This document shows, piece by piece, positions 45,163 through 53,618 of a DNA stretch of 64,000 nt. The notes beneath the pieces are model-generated. The model saw only the letters and a list, made by a program, of their open reading frames with translations. It was not told the origin of the DNA and did not search any database. The stretch is from JBAOHV01 sp964450685 (lineage in GTDB: Bacteria; Actinomycetota; Acidimicrobiia; Acidimicrobiales; Microtrichaceae): the NCBI GenBank assembly GCA_964450685.1, contig CAYVDN010000011.1, positions 16,440 through 80,439 on the forward strand, in the 5' to 3' direction. The position numbers were made by a program, and so were the translations under genes. The stretch's first letter is position 1. Each line of letters opens with the position of its first letter.

Positions 45163-45372
45163 TCAGCGCCTCGGCTCTCGTCTGGACCGTGCCGCCCAAC
45201 ATCCCCGATGCCAGTGGCGCCTCAGGTCGGGTGCAGCGACCGGAACCGCCACTACGTGCCCTGTACCCGGCGGGATCTCGCGGTTGCAGCCGGGACAGAG
45301 GTACGCCTTGGTCGCCTGGTAGGGCTGGATCCGCCGCACCTCGCAGTCGGCATGTGCGGTGTAGTCGGCCAT
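45163..45372 (-). CDS. small Cys/His protein (actinobacterial conserved)
   Basis: The 69-residue protein has CPGC in the middle (YLCPGCNREIPPGTGH) and two His plus a Cys later (RRHWHRGCW), enough for one zinc ion. Actinobacterial genomes hold similar short proteins, often mislabelled ATP/GTP-binding. The ATG lies 7 bases past a 36-codon gene on the same strand. It runs opposite to its neighbours yraN and comM. Confidence 0.65.
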   Translation of the reverse strand: MADYTAHADCEVRRIQPYQATKAYLCPGCNREIPPGTGHVVAVPVAAPDLRRHWHRGCWAARSRREPRR

Positions 45373-45379
45373 GTCGACG

Positions 45380-45490
45380 TCAGCCGAGGAACGCCCACGC
45401 CACGAGGGCGGCTGCCACCAGCAGCGCTGCGCCGACAAAGACCAGGTCCCATGGGGAGCGGCGGTGGCGGCGTTCGGGGTTGAAGCCCAT
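45380..45490 (-). CDS. 36-residue single-pass membrane protein
   Basis: MGFNPERRHRRSPWDLVFVG is a basic, Arg-rich head, followed by one membrane helix (VFVGAALLVAAALVAWAF) that ends the protein. Short actinobacterial proteins beginning MGFNP and ending in a single helix form a recognisable group without known function. It precedes and is probably coupled to the 69-residue zinc protein. It is too short for ordinary gene callers; the call rests on the frame, the head and the clean stop. Confidence 0.55.
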   Translation of the reverse strand: MGFNPERRHRRSPWDLVFVGAALLVAAALVAWAFLG

Positions 45491-45670
45491 GTCGCCAGTA
45501 TCGCGGTCGAGCCCGATGTCCGCACACGGCCGCCTCCGAAACCGGGTCGTGCGGCCCGGGCCGGCCGGAGGTCGACTGTCGGAGCATCGTCCTATGGTCA
45601 GTCGCGGTTCCGGCCGGCTCGCAGCATCGCTGCCCACGTCCCTCCCGCAGGGAGCGATGAAGGAGTTGCA

Positions 45671-47173
45671 GTGCTTGCCAAGGTCACGTCAGCGACCGTC
45701 ATCGGTGTCAGTGGGCACCCGGTGCATGTCGAGGTCCACGTCGCCCACGGGCTGCCGATGTTCTCGATCGTCGGTCTTCCTGACGCATCGTGTCGAGAGG
45801 CGCGGGATCGGGTTCGAGCCGCGGTCAACTCGTCGGGGTTCGACTGGCCACCGTGCCGGGTCACCGTGAACCTCGCCCCGACGAGCCTGCGCAAGGTCGG
45901 GTCCGGGCTCGACCTCGCGATCGCGGTGGCCTTCCTGGTGGCAACACGGCAGCTGCCGGAGAGCGTGGCACACGGGAGGAGCTTCCTGGGAGAGCTCGGT
46001 CTGGACGGCAGGGTCAGATCGGTCCCGGGAGTGCTACCGGCGCTCGACGCGCTCGACGACGACCAGCCCATAGTGGCAACTGCCGACCTCGTCGAGGCCC
46101 ATCTCGTCAGGTCGGGCGCGCTCGGCGCGTCGACGCTCGCAGACCTGGTCGCCTCGCTGACCGGTTCGATGCCGTGGCCTGAAGCTCCTCGTCGTCACAC
46201 CCCCTCGGTCCAGATCGACGAGCCGGACCTGGCCGACGTACAGGGACACGGACTCGGCCGCGCCGCACTAGAAGTGGCCGCGGCAGGGGCCCATCACCTG
46301 CTCATGACAGGGCCGCCCGGCTCAGGCAAGACGATGCTGGCCGAACGACTGGTCGGACTGCTTCCCGACCTCGACGAGACCTCGGCTGTCCAGGTGTCCC
46401 GCGTCCACTCCGTCGCCTCGCAGCTCCGCCCCGAGAACGGTCTGCCGAGTCGCCCTCCGTTTCGGTCGCCACACCACACGGCCTCGCTCGTCGCGATGAT
46501 CGGTGGTGGCTCCTCGATGTTGCGACCCGGTGAGGTGTCGTTGGCTGCCGGAGGCGTCCTCTTCATGGATGAGCTCGGCGAGTTCCCGACCGCTCATCTC
46601 GAGGCCCTCCGTCAGCCGCTGGAGCAGGGGTCAGTGCACGTTTCACGGTCCCAGCACCACGTGACCCTCCCGGCGGACTTCATCCTCGTGGCGGCGACCA
46701 ACCCGTGTCCCTGCGGCATGGGTCGGTGGGGACTGTGCACCTGCACTCCGGCCCAGCTCGACCGCTACCGTCGCCGGCTGTCGGGCCCGCTGCTCGACCG
46801 GTTCGACCTGCGCGTGGACGTCGATCCGCCCGATGCCACCCAGGTCCTCGGTAGCGGCCCGGTCGGCGAGTCGACTGCCACTGTGCGTGAACGCGTCTCC
46901 GAAGCTCGGAACAGGGCTCGGCGCAGGGGAGTGTCCGCCAACAGGATGCTGCACGGAGCAGATCTGGAGGCGCACGCCCCGCTCTCCTCCGATGGACGAG
47001 ATCTGTTGCGGGAGTCACTCGCTGCCGGGCGGCTCTCGATGCGTGGAGTTCAGCGAGTCCGAGCCCTCGGGCTCACGCTCGCCGACCTTGCCGGACGGTC
47101 CGGTCCCCTGGATGTCGCGACGCTCGCCTCGGCGATGATGCTGCGCGGCATCGAATGCGAACAGGTGTCCTGA
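45671..47173 (+). CDS. comM: YifB/ComM-like AAA ATPase (Mg-chelatase-like)
   Basis: The 500-residue protein has an N-terminal Lon-protease-like fold (LAKVTSATVIGVSGHPVHVEV to the Ser/Lys region), Walker A GPPGSGKTMLAERL, Walker B GGVLFMDELGEF and NPCPCGMGRWG, typical of this family. ComM is a branch-migration helicase in natural transformation. GTG 45671 is chosen because AAGGAGTTGCA precedes it; a longer frame from 45371 is not family sequence. Confidence 0.93.
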   Translation: MLAKVTSATVIGVSGHPVHVEVHVAHGLPMFSIVGLPDASCREARDRVRAAVNSSGFDWPPCRVTVNLAPTSLRKVGSGLDLAIAVAFLVATRQLPESVAHGRSFLGELGLDGRVRSVPGVLPALDALDDDQPIVATADLVEAHLVRSGALGASTLADLVASLTGSMPWPEAPRRHTPSVQIDEPDLADVQGHGLGRAALEVAAAGAHHLLMTGPPGSGKTMLAERLVGLLPDLDETSAVQVSRVHSVASQLRPENGLPSRPPFRSPHHTASLVAMIGGGSSMLRPGEVSLAAGGVLFMDELGEFPTAHLEALRQPLEQGSVHVSRSQHHVTLPADFILVAATNPCPCGMGRWGLCTCTPAQLDRYRRRLSGPLLDRFDLRVDVDPPDATQVLGSGPVGESTATVRERVSEARNRARRRGVSANRMLHGADLEAHAPLSSDGRDLLRESLAAGRLSMRGVQRVRALGLTLADLAGRSGPLDVATLASAMMLRGIECEQVS

Positions 47174-48381
47174 TGGCCGGGCTGCTCGATGGTGTCGATG
47201 ACCTTCCACACGAGGCGTACGTGGTGGCACTCGCGGCGCTGGAGGGCGTCGGACCGTCCCGGCTGCGCTGGCTACTTGGCTTCGGAACGCCTTCGGCAGT
47301 CTGGGGCAGGGTGTCTGCCGGATCGCTGCCCGCCGACCCGCGATCGACGGTCGCCGTCGACCGCAACCTCCTGTCCCACTGGCGGAAGGAAGCACGTGGC
47401 GTCACCCCTGCTCAGTGGTGGGAGCGATGTTGTCGGGCGGGTGTGGGTGTGACGACGATCGGCTCGCCGGCATATCCGCCGTGGCTCGTCGATGACATCG
47501 ACCCTCCGGTCGTGCTGTTCCACAGAGGCGACCCCGATCGGGTGTCCACCGTCCGGGTGGGGATAGTCGGGACTCGTCGCATGACCGGCTACGGCAGGCT
47601 TCACGCGTCCAGGCTGGGCCGCGAGCTCAGCGAGGCAGGAGTCTCGGTTGTGTCCGGTTTGGCCCTCGGTGTCGATGCGGCTGCACATCGGGGAGCTGTA
47701 GAAGCAGCGGATGCGCCGGATTCGGTCGAGCCAGCGGCCCCGGTGGCGATAGTCGGTGCCGGTCTGGATGCTCCCTGCCCTCGCCGCAACGAGCAGCTCG
47801 CCGCTCGGGTTGCGGAGACGGGGGTGATCCTCAGCGAGGTTCCCCCGGGGCTGAGCAGCGCTCCGTGGCGCTTCCCCGTCCGGAACAGGGTCATCGCAGC
47901 AGCATGTGACGCACTCGTGGTGGTCGAGTCCGCTGCGAACGGCGGGTCTATGCACACGGTGCGTGAGGCGATGCGAAGAGACCGGACCGTGCTGGCAATA
48001 CCCGGACCGATCGACAGCAGCGTGTCGGTGGGGACCAATGACCTGCTCGCGGACGGGGCACTCGTGTGCCGGGGCGTCGAGGACGTCCTCATGGCGGTGG
48101 GGCAAGCCCTGCCGGGTGGACGGGGGCGCAAGGACTCGGACCAACAGCGCCTCGTCCTCGATGAACGGGTCCCTCCGAGCGAGCGCAGTTCCGCGATGGT
48201 GCTCGAGGTGTTGGGCTGGCGACCGATGACGGTCGACTCCATCGCCGCATCCTCCGGCTTGGCGGTGCTGGAGCTGGCAGTCGTTCTGGTCGAGCTCGAG
48301 CGAGCGGGGTGGATTGCGCGCCATGGGAGCTGGGTGGAACGCGTGGCAGGGGAGGGACGGTCCCGGTCTGCGTCGCGGTGA
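47173..48381 (+). CDS. dprA: DNA-processing protein DprA
   Basis: The 402-residue protein has the Rossmann-like DprA core: VGIVGTRRMTGYG, VVSGLALGVDAAAHRGA, GAGLDAPCPRRNEQLA, SEVPPG and RFPVRNRVIA. The C-terminal region after residue 330 resembles a winged-helix (DprA_WH). It loads RecA on incoming ssDNA. ATG 47173 overlaps the comM stop (TGATG); an earlier ATG at 47155 overlaps by 19. comM, dprA and xerC form a recombination block. Confidence 0.94.
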   Translation: MAGLLDGVDDLPHEAYVVALAALEGVGPSRLRWLLGFGTPSAVWGRVSAGSLPADPRSTVAVDRNLLSHWRKEARGVTPAQWWERCCRAGVGVTTIGSPAYPPWLVDDIDPPVVLFHRGDPDRVSTVRVGIVGTRRMTGYGRLHASRLGRELSEAGVSVVSGLALGVDAAAHRGAVEAADAPDSVEPAAPVAIVGAGLDAPCPRRNEQLAARVAETGVILSEVPPGLSSAPWRFPVRNRVIAAACDALVVVESAANGGSMHTVREAMRRDRTVLAIPGPIDSSVSVGTNDLLADGALVCRGVEDVLMAVGQALPGGRGRKDSDQQRLVLDERVPPSERSSAMVLEVLGWRPMTVDSIAASSGLAVLELAVVLVELERAGWIARHGSWVERVAGEGRSRSASR

Positions 48382-48421
48382 CTGCCTAGGCTGATGCTCG
48401 AAAGCCCGGATGGGCACACAA

Positions 48422-48451
48422 TTGGTAGTCACTCAGAGTGATGCGTATACT
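48422..48451 (+). promoter_or_regulatory. promoter of xerC-whiG with a palindrome in the spacer
   Basis: TTGGTA (48422-48427), an 18-base spacer and TATACT (48446-48451) make the best sigma-70-type promoter in the window. The spacer holds the perfect palindrome TCACTC-A-GAGTGA (48429-48441), placed where a repressor would block polymerase. Confidence 0.65.
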
Positions 48452-48481
48452 ACTAAGAGCGGTTGTTGGCGGGTGGTGAGC

Positions 48482-49411
48482 ATGGACCGACGTCGAGGGG
48501 GAGCGAGCAGGGGTCAGGTCCCGGCGCGCTGGGAGCTGGATCGGTTCCTGGAGTCCACACCCTTGGCGGCATCGACGCTCGACGTCTATCGGCGCGATCT
48601 GGTTGACCTGATTCTGTGGGCGGAAGAGGGGGGATCGGCACCCGGCACTGTCGACCGACGGGACATGCGTCGGTACCTCGTCCACGTGCATGGTCGGGGT
48701 CTCGCCGCGGCGACGATCTCGAGAAAGCTGGCGGCGGTACGTCGATATTTCGGCTGGGCCGTACGTCAGGGCCTCGTCGGTGAGGATCCCACGGCGGGCC
48801 TGTCGGCCCCGGCCGGTGAGTCGCGTCTGCCACGGGTGCTGCGTGCTGACGAGCTGGCTCAGCTCCTGGACGAGTCGGACGGCCGTACGTCCGGCCAGGA
48901 TCCCGCAGTGATCGCGCGCGACGACACCGTGCTCGAACTCCTCTACGGCTCGGGTCTGCGCGTCGCAGAGCTGTGCGGCCTTGACACCGACTCGGTCGAC
49001 CTGCCCGGTCGTCGTCTCACCGTTTGGGGCAAAGGGGAGAAACAGCGAGTGGTACCGATCGGCGAACCGTGCGCCGAGGCGTTGGCCCGGTGGCTGGGCG
49101 CCGGTCGGTCTGGGTATAGCTCGAATCTGTCCGGAACCGTCGACGAGCCCTCAGCACTGTTCCACAACGCAGCAGGAAAGCGCATGGGTCCGCGGGACGT
49201 CCGTCGGATCCTCGACAGGCGTTCACCGGTCCCGACGCATCCGCACGCGTTGCGTCACACCTTCGCCACTCACATGTTGGACGGAGGTGCCGATCTGAGA
49301 GTGGTCCAAGAACTGTTGGGACATTCCGACCTGGCGACGACCCAGGTCTACACACATGTCAGCCGAGAAAGACTGCGCAACGTGTACGAGTCCGCCCATC
49401 CGAGGGCATAG
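48482..49411 (+). CDS. xerC: tyrosine recombinase XerC
   Basis: The 309-residue recombinase resolves chromosome dimers at dif, normally with XerD. The N-terminal SAM-like domain is followed by the catalytic residues: Arg in YGSGLRVAELCGL, His-x-x-Arg in HPHALRHTFATHML, the later His in LLGHSDLATTQ and the nucleophile Tyr in QVYTHV. ATG 48482 follows the promoter by about 30 bases; the frame opens at 48410, upstream of the transcription start. Confidence 0.94.
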   Translation: MDRRRGGASRGQVPARWELDRFLESTPLAASTLDVYRRDLVDLILWAEEGGSAPGTVDRRDMRRYLVHVHGRGLAAATISRKLAAVRRYFGWAVRQGLVGEDPTAGLSAPAGESRLPRVLRADELAQLLDESDGRTSGQDPAVIARDDTVLELLYGSGLRVAELCGLDTDSVDLPGRRLTVWGKGEKQRVVPIGEPCAEALARWLGAGRSGYSSNLSGTVDEPSALFHNAAGKRMGPRDVRRILDRRSPVPTHPHALRHTFATHMLDGGADLRVVQELLGHSDLATTQVYTHVSRERLRNVYESAHPRA

Positions 49412-49437
49412 GGCAGAGCCGAGCCTGGGGAACGAGT

Positions 49438-50229
49438 TTGAGAACGACCGAGCCAACCGAACATGAGCTGGCGGACCTGTGGTCCGAGTACAAGTCGACT
49501 GCGTCGGCGAAGTCGCGTGACGTCCTGATCGTTCACTACTCGCCACTCGTGAAATACGTCGCGGGCCGCGTCGCGGTTGGTCTTCCGCAGAACGTCGAGC
49601 AGTCCGATCTGGTCAGCTACGGGATGTTCGGCCTGATAGACGCCATCGACAAGTTCGAGCCGGACCGCGGGTTCAAGTTCGAGACCTATGCGATCTCGCG
49701 TATCAAGGGCGCGATCCTCGACGAGCTCCGCTCCATCGACTGGGTACCCCGATCAGTGCGCTCCAAGGTCCGCCAGATCGAGAAGGCGTACGCCAAGCTC
49801 GAGGCACGGCACCATCGACCGCCAACCGACGACGAGCTCGGAACTGAGCTGCGTTGGACCTCGGAGCAACTCCAAGCGGCCCTCACCCAGATCTCGACGG
49901 TGGGACTCGCGGCGCTGGACGAGATCCTCACCGTCGGCGGGGACAGGGGCGAGGCCATCACCCTGGGCGACACGATCGCCGACAGCTCGGCGCACGGGCC
50001 GATGGGCGCCTTCGAGATCACCGAGACCCGCCAGTTGCTCGGCCAGGCGATCAACGGACTGCCTGAACGCGAAAAGATCGTGCTGACGCTCTACTACTAC
50101 GAGAGCCTCACCCTGCAGGAGATCGGGCGGGTGCTCGGCGTCACCGAGTCACGGGTGTGTCAGATCCACACCAAGGCGGTGCTCCACCTGCGTTCGCGCT
50201 TCGCGAGCATGGACCGGGAACCGGTCTGA
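49438..50229 (+). CDS. whiG: WhiG/FliA-type sigma factor
   Basis: The 263-residue sigma-28-type factor has region 2 (LVKYVAGRVAVGLPQNVEQSD to FETYAISRIKGAILDELRS and DWVPRSVR), region 3, and region 4 (LPEREKIVLTLYYYESLTLQEIGRVLGVTESRVCQIHTKAV). In Streptomyces WhiG commits aerial hyphae to sporulation; in motile bacteria FliA drives flagellar genes. No flagellar gene or anti-sigma gene is in the window, so the role here is open. The TTG start follows GGGAACGAG. Confidence 0.92.
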   Translation: MRTTEPTEHELADLWSEYKSTASAKSRDVLIVHYSPLVKYVAGRVAVGLPQNVEQSDLVSYGMFGLIDAIDKFEPDRGFKFETYAISRIKGAILDELRSIDWVPRSVRSKVRQIEKAYAKLEARHHRPPTDDELGTELRWTSEQLQAALTQISTVGLAALDEILTVGGDRGEAITLGDTIADSSAHGPMGAFEITETRQLLGQAINGLPEREKIVLTLYYYESLTLQEIGRVLGVTESRVCQIHTKAVLHLRSRFASMDREPV

Positions 50230-50285
50230 TCGTCACAGGCCGGGAACCGGTCTGATCGGTAGGGGCCGGGAGACGGGTCCGATCG
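50214..50285 (+). repeat. three imperfect 19-20-bp tandem repeats at the end of whiG
   Basis: CCGGGAACCGGTCTGATCG occurs at 50214-50232 (over the whiG stop) and again at 50240-50258; a diverged copy, CCGGGAGACGGGTCCGATCG, follows at 50266-50285. The period is 26 bases. Confidence 0.85.
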
Positions 50286-50348
50286 AGAGATTCTTCCCCC
50301 TCTGGATCAGCGGTGGTCAGCCGCGGGGCGTGGAAGGAGAAGAGATCG

Positions 50349-50912
50349 GTGGGATCCGTCGGTGACGTCTCGTGGCGTGTGGTGGCCCTGTTGATCGTCG
50401 CGCAAGCGGTTCTGGGGTCGTGGGTTGTCGGGGTGTCTGCCGCCGCTGCGGCCGATGACGTGGGTGTGTCCGACCGCAGGACGCTCTACCGTCCGCCGGT
50501 GGCCGCTGCGGTGATCGACCCGTTCCGGGCGCCTGTCGGACCCTACGGTCCCGGTAATCGTGGTCTGGAGTACGCGACAGGGACTGGGGCGGTCGTGCGC
50601 TCGATCGGATCGGGCTCGGTGGTGTTCGCCGGCTGGGTGGCTGGCCGGCTGGTCGTCAGCGTGCAGCATCCGGACGGGCTGCGCTCGTCCCTGGTCGGGT
50701 TGGCGAGCATCGGGGTCGAGGTAGGTGATCGTGTCGAGGTCGGCGAGGTCGTTGGGCGGTCCGTGGAGCGACTCCACCTGGGGGTCCGGAGCGGTGACAC
50801 GTACGTGGACCCGAGCCTGCTTTTCGTCGGCCGGCTCCACGCCCGGTTGGTCATGCCGGGAGAACGGGCACAGGGCGGACCCGGTTTCCGACCCGGTCGT
50901 GAGGGGCGCTAG
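50349..50912 (+). CDS. exported M23/LytM-like protein with degenerate metal site
   Basis: The 187-residue protein has a signal peptide or anchor (VVALLIVAQAVLGSWVVGVSA) and a LytM-like beta domain (GTGAVVRSIGSGSVVFAGWVAG, SVQHPDGLRSSLVGLASIGVEVGDRVEVGEVVG, LHLGVR). The zinc ligands of active M23 enzymes are changed: the HxGxD position reads NRGLE and HLHFE reads RLHLG. It may be a hydrolase activator like EnvC or NlpD rather than a peptidase. GTG 50349 follows GAAGGAGAAGAGATC. Confidence 0.75.
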   Translation: MGSVGDVSWRVVALLIVAQAVLGSWVVGVSAAAAADDVGVSDRRTLYRPPVAAAVIDPFRAPVGPYGPGNRGLEYATGTGAVVRSIGSGSVVFAGWVAGRLVVSVQHPDGLRSSLVGLASIGVEVGDRVEVGEVVGRSVERLHLGVRSGDTYVDPSLLFVGRLHARLVMPGERAQGGPGFRPGREGR

Positions 50913-50921
50913 AGTCGTCGA

Positions 50922-50941
50922 TCGGCCTGGTCCCAGGCCGA
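50922..50941 (+). terminator. hairpin before the rpsB leader
   Basis: TCGGCCTGG-TC-CCAGGCCGA, a 9-bp perfect stem 9 bases past the M23-like gene's stop. There is no U-tract. Confidence 0.5.
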
Positions 50942-50962
50942 CTTCCGTGTCCGGCTCACGCC

Positions 50963-50994
50963 TGTCGCGGGAAGCGGGAGCAGTTCCCGCGACA
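50963..50994 (+). promoter_or_regulatory. rpsB leader hairpin
   Basis: An 11-bp perfect stem (TGTCGCGGGAA with TTCCCGCGACA) with a 10-base loop, about 95 bases before rpsB. Possible S2 autoregulation, or read-through control from the operon upstream. Confidence 0.4.
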
Positions 50995-51089
50995 AGTTGA
51001 ACATCATCCGCCCGGGGACACCCTCGGTCGTCGCGGCAACGCGGCGTTCGTCACCCGGGTTTCGTCGAACCGAGGGGAAGGAGCACATC

Positions 51090-51989
51090 GTGACTGCAGT
51101 CGTCACCATGAAGCAGCTATTGGAGGCAGGTGTCCACTTCGGACATCAGACCCGCCGCTGGAACCCGAAGATGAAGCGATTCATCCACGGAGACCGTGGT
51201 GGCATCTACCTGATCGACCTCCACCAGACGCTGTCAGGGATCGAGAAGTCCTACACGTTCGTCCGCGATCTCGTCGCGGACGGTGGCACCGTCCTGTTCA
51301 TCGGCACCAAGAAGCAGGCCCAGGACTCGATCGAGGGCTACGCGATGAAGTGCGGAATGCCCTACATCAACCAGCGTTGGTTGGGCGGAATGCTGACCAA
51401 CTTCGAGACCATCTCGAAGCGGGTCGCGAAGATGAAGGAGTACCAGCGCATGCGGGACTCCGGTGAGTTCGAGGTGATGCCCAAGAAGGAAGCGTTGCTG
51501 CTCAGCCGCGAGCTGGACAAGCTCGAGCGCAACCTGAACGGCATCCGCAACCTGGATCGTCTTCCCGACGCGGTGTTCATCCTGGACACCAAGAAGGAGG
51601 ACATAGCGGTCACCGAGGCGAACAAGCTCGGCATTCCTGTCGTCGCCGTGGTCGACACGAACTGCGATCCGGACATCATCCAGTACGTCATCCCGGGCAA
51701 CGACGACGCGATCCGTTCGGGCGACCTGCTCACCCGGGTCATCGCCGACGCCGTGCTCGAGGGTCGTCTCATGCGTTCGAAGAAGTTCCCCGAGGCGGCA
51801 GCTCCCCGCGAGCGCAGCGCCGAGGAAGAGGCAGAGCGTCGTAACCAGCAGGACCGTGCCAGGGTCGAGGCTGCCGCTGCGCAGGCCGCGCGCGACGCGC
51901 GCCTCGCCGCTGCGAAGGACACGGATCCCGGCGTGACCGGTTCTGCCGACCCCCAGCCCGAGAGTGCAGCCACCGAGGAGACCAACTGA
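51090..51989 (+). CDS. rpsB: 30S ribosomal protein S2
   Basis: The 299-residue protein starts TAVVTMKQLLEAGVHFGHQT and contains RWNPKMKRFIHGDRGGIYLIDL and YINQRWLGGMLTNFETI, all S2 signatures. A C-terminal extension after residue 230 (Ala/Glu-rich, DRARVEAAAAQAAR) is typical of Actinobacteria. The GTG at 51090 follows GGGGAAGGAG. The stop overlaps tsf (TGATG). Confidence 0.97.
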   Translation: MTAVVTMKQLLEAGVHFGHQTRRWNPKMKRFIHGDRGGIYLIDLHQTLSGIEKSYTFVRDLVADGGTVLFIGTKKQAQDSIEGYAMKCGMPYINQRWLGGMLTNFETISKRVAKMKEYQRMRDSGEFEVMPKKEALLLSRELDKLERNLNGIRNLDRLPDAVFILDTKKEDIAVTEANKLGIPVVAVVDTNCDPDIIQYVIPGNDDAIRSGDLLTRVIADAVLEGRLMRSKKFPEAAAPRERSAEEEAERRNQQDRARVEAAAAQAARDARLAAAKDTDPGVTGSADPQPESAATEETN

Positions 51990-52780
51990 TGGCAGACATC
52001 ACCGCACAGGACGTCAAGGCGCTCCGCGACGCGACCGGCGCCGGGATGAAGGACGCCAAGAACGCTCTGGTCGAGGCTGACGGAGATCGCGACAAGGCAG
52101 CGCAGATCCTGCGTCAGAAGGGTCTGTCGAAGGTCGCGACCCTCGAAGACCGCGAGAACAACCAGGGGACGGTCGCGATCGCCCGTGAGGGCAACGTCGC
52201 CGCGATGGTCCAGCTGAAGTCCGAGACGGACTTCGCCGGCAAGTCCGAGGACTTCGTCGAGTTGGTCCAGAAGATGGCGGATGCCGTCCTCGCCGACGGA
52301 GAGGCCGGTCTCGAGAAGCTCAACGACGAGCTCGACACCCTTCGCGTGGCCAAACGCGAGAACATCGAGGTCGGAAGTGTGGCGCGCTTCGAAGCGGCCC
52401 CGGGGAACGTGCTCGACACCTACCTGCACCGTCAGGACGGCCGCGGGGTGAACGGGGTCCTTCTCGAGGTGCAGGGCACCGACGAGGAGACGGCTCGTGA
52501 GATCTCGCTGCACATCGCCTTCGCCAAGCCGGTCGCATTGACCCGCGACGAGATCGATCCCTCGCTCGTCGAGAAGGCACGCGACTCCTTCGAGGAGTTG
52601 ACCCGCAAGGAGGGCAAGCCGGAACAGGCGGTCCCCAAGATCGTCGAGGGTCGCCTCAACTCCTGGTACGCGGAGCGTGTGCTGCCGGAGCAGGGCGTGT
52701 TCGGCGAGAAGGAGACGGTCCAGCAGCGCCTCGGCGAGGCCAGGATCATCCGTTTCGCACAGGCCGTGATCGGCAGCTGA
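51989..52780 (+). CDS. tsf: elongation factor Ts
   Basis: The 263-residue nucleotide exchange factor for EF-Tu has the N-terminal UBA-like region (DVKALRDATGAGMKDAKNALVEADGD), then the core with VQLKSETDFAGKSEDF and LHIAFAKP. It overlaps rpsB by one base, the usual pairing. Confidence 0.97.
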   Translation: MADITAQDVKALRDATGAGMKDAKNALVEADGDRDKAAQILRQKGLSKVATLEDRENNQGTVAIAREGNVAAMVQLKSETDFAGKSEDFVELVQKMADAVLADGEAGLEKLNDELDTLRVAKRENIEVGSVARFEAAPGNVLDTYLHRQDGRGVNGVLLEVQGTDEETAREISLHIAFAKPVALTRDEIDPSLVEKARDSFEELTRKEGKPEQAVPKIVEGRLNSWYAERVLPEQGVFGEKETVQQRLGEARIIRFAQAVIGS

Positions 52781-52787
52781 GGGAACC

Positions 52788-53537
52788 GTGTCAATCGCTG
52801 ATGGAACCACCGGGGGAGACGCTCGTCTCCCCCGGTGGTCTCGCGTACTGGTGAAGTTGTCCGGTGAGGCGTTCGCCGGCGAAGCGGGTTTCGGTATCGA
52901 CGGCGACGTGGTCACACGGCTCGCGTCCGAGATCGTCGCGGTCAAGCGCGAGTTCGCGGTCGATGTCGCTGTAGTTGTCGGTGGGGGCAACATCTGGCGG
53001 GGTATGACCGGCGAGGGCGCGGGCATGGATCGCGCTCAGGCGGACTACATGGGCATGCTCGCCACCGTGATCAACAGCCTCGGACTCCAGGAGACGCTCG
53101 AGCGTCTGGGGCAGCCGACGAGGGTCCAGTCGGCGATTCACATGTCGCAGGTCGCCGAGCCCTATATCCGTCGGCGAGCCATCAGGCACCTGGACAAGGG
53201 GCGTGTGGTCATCTTCGCCGGCGGGACCGGCAATCCGTTCTTCACGACGGACACGACGGCCGCGCTGCGGGCCGTTGAGATCGACGCGGACGTGATCCTG
53301 ATGGGCAAGAACGGCACGGACGGTGTGTACACCGGCGATCCGCGGACGGACCCTGACGCCGAGCTCCTCGGCGAGGTCAGCTACATCGACGTCCTCAACC
53401 GAGGGCTCAAGGTGATGGACTCGACTGCGATCACCCTCTGCATGGACAACCGGCTGCCGATCTGCGTGTTCGACATCATGGGGGAGAACCTCGCCGCTCT
53501 CCTCGCCGGTGAGCACATCGGCACCGTCGTGTCCTGA
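52788..53537 (+). CDS. pyrH: UMP kinase
   Basis: The 249-residue hexameric kinase makes UDP from UMP. VLVKLSGEAFAGE, VVVGGGNIWRG, DYMGMLATVINSL, FAGGTGNPFFTTDTTAALRA and GTDGVYTGDPR are the conserved segments. The N-terminal 10 residues are extra. It follows tsf by 7 bases and starts with GTG. Confidence 0.96.
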   Translation: MSIADGTTGGDARLPRWSRVLVKLSGEAFAGEAGFGIDGDVVTRLASEIVAVKREFAVDVAVVVGGGNIWRGMTGEGAGMDRAQADYMGMLATVINSLGLQETLERLGQPTRVQSAIHMSQVAEPYIRRRAIRHLDKGRVVIFAGGTGNPFFTTDTTAALRAVEIDADVILMGKNGTDGVYTGDPRTDPDAELLGEVSYIDVLNRGLKVMDSTAITLCMDNRLPICVFDIMGENLAALLAGEHIGTVVS

Positions 53538-53618
53538 CCGGTATCCGGTGGTGATCGCCGACGGGCGGAGCGCCTCAGTTGCGCGCGCTGCCCAGGCGGA
53601 TGTGGGAGGCTGACGGCG

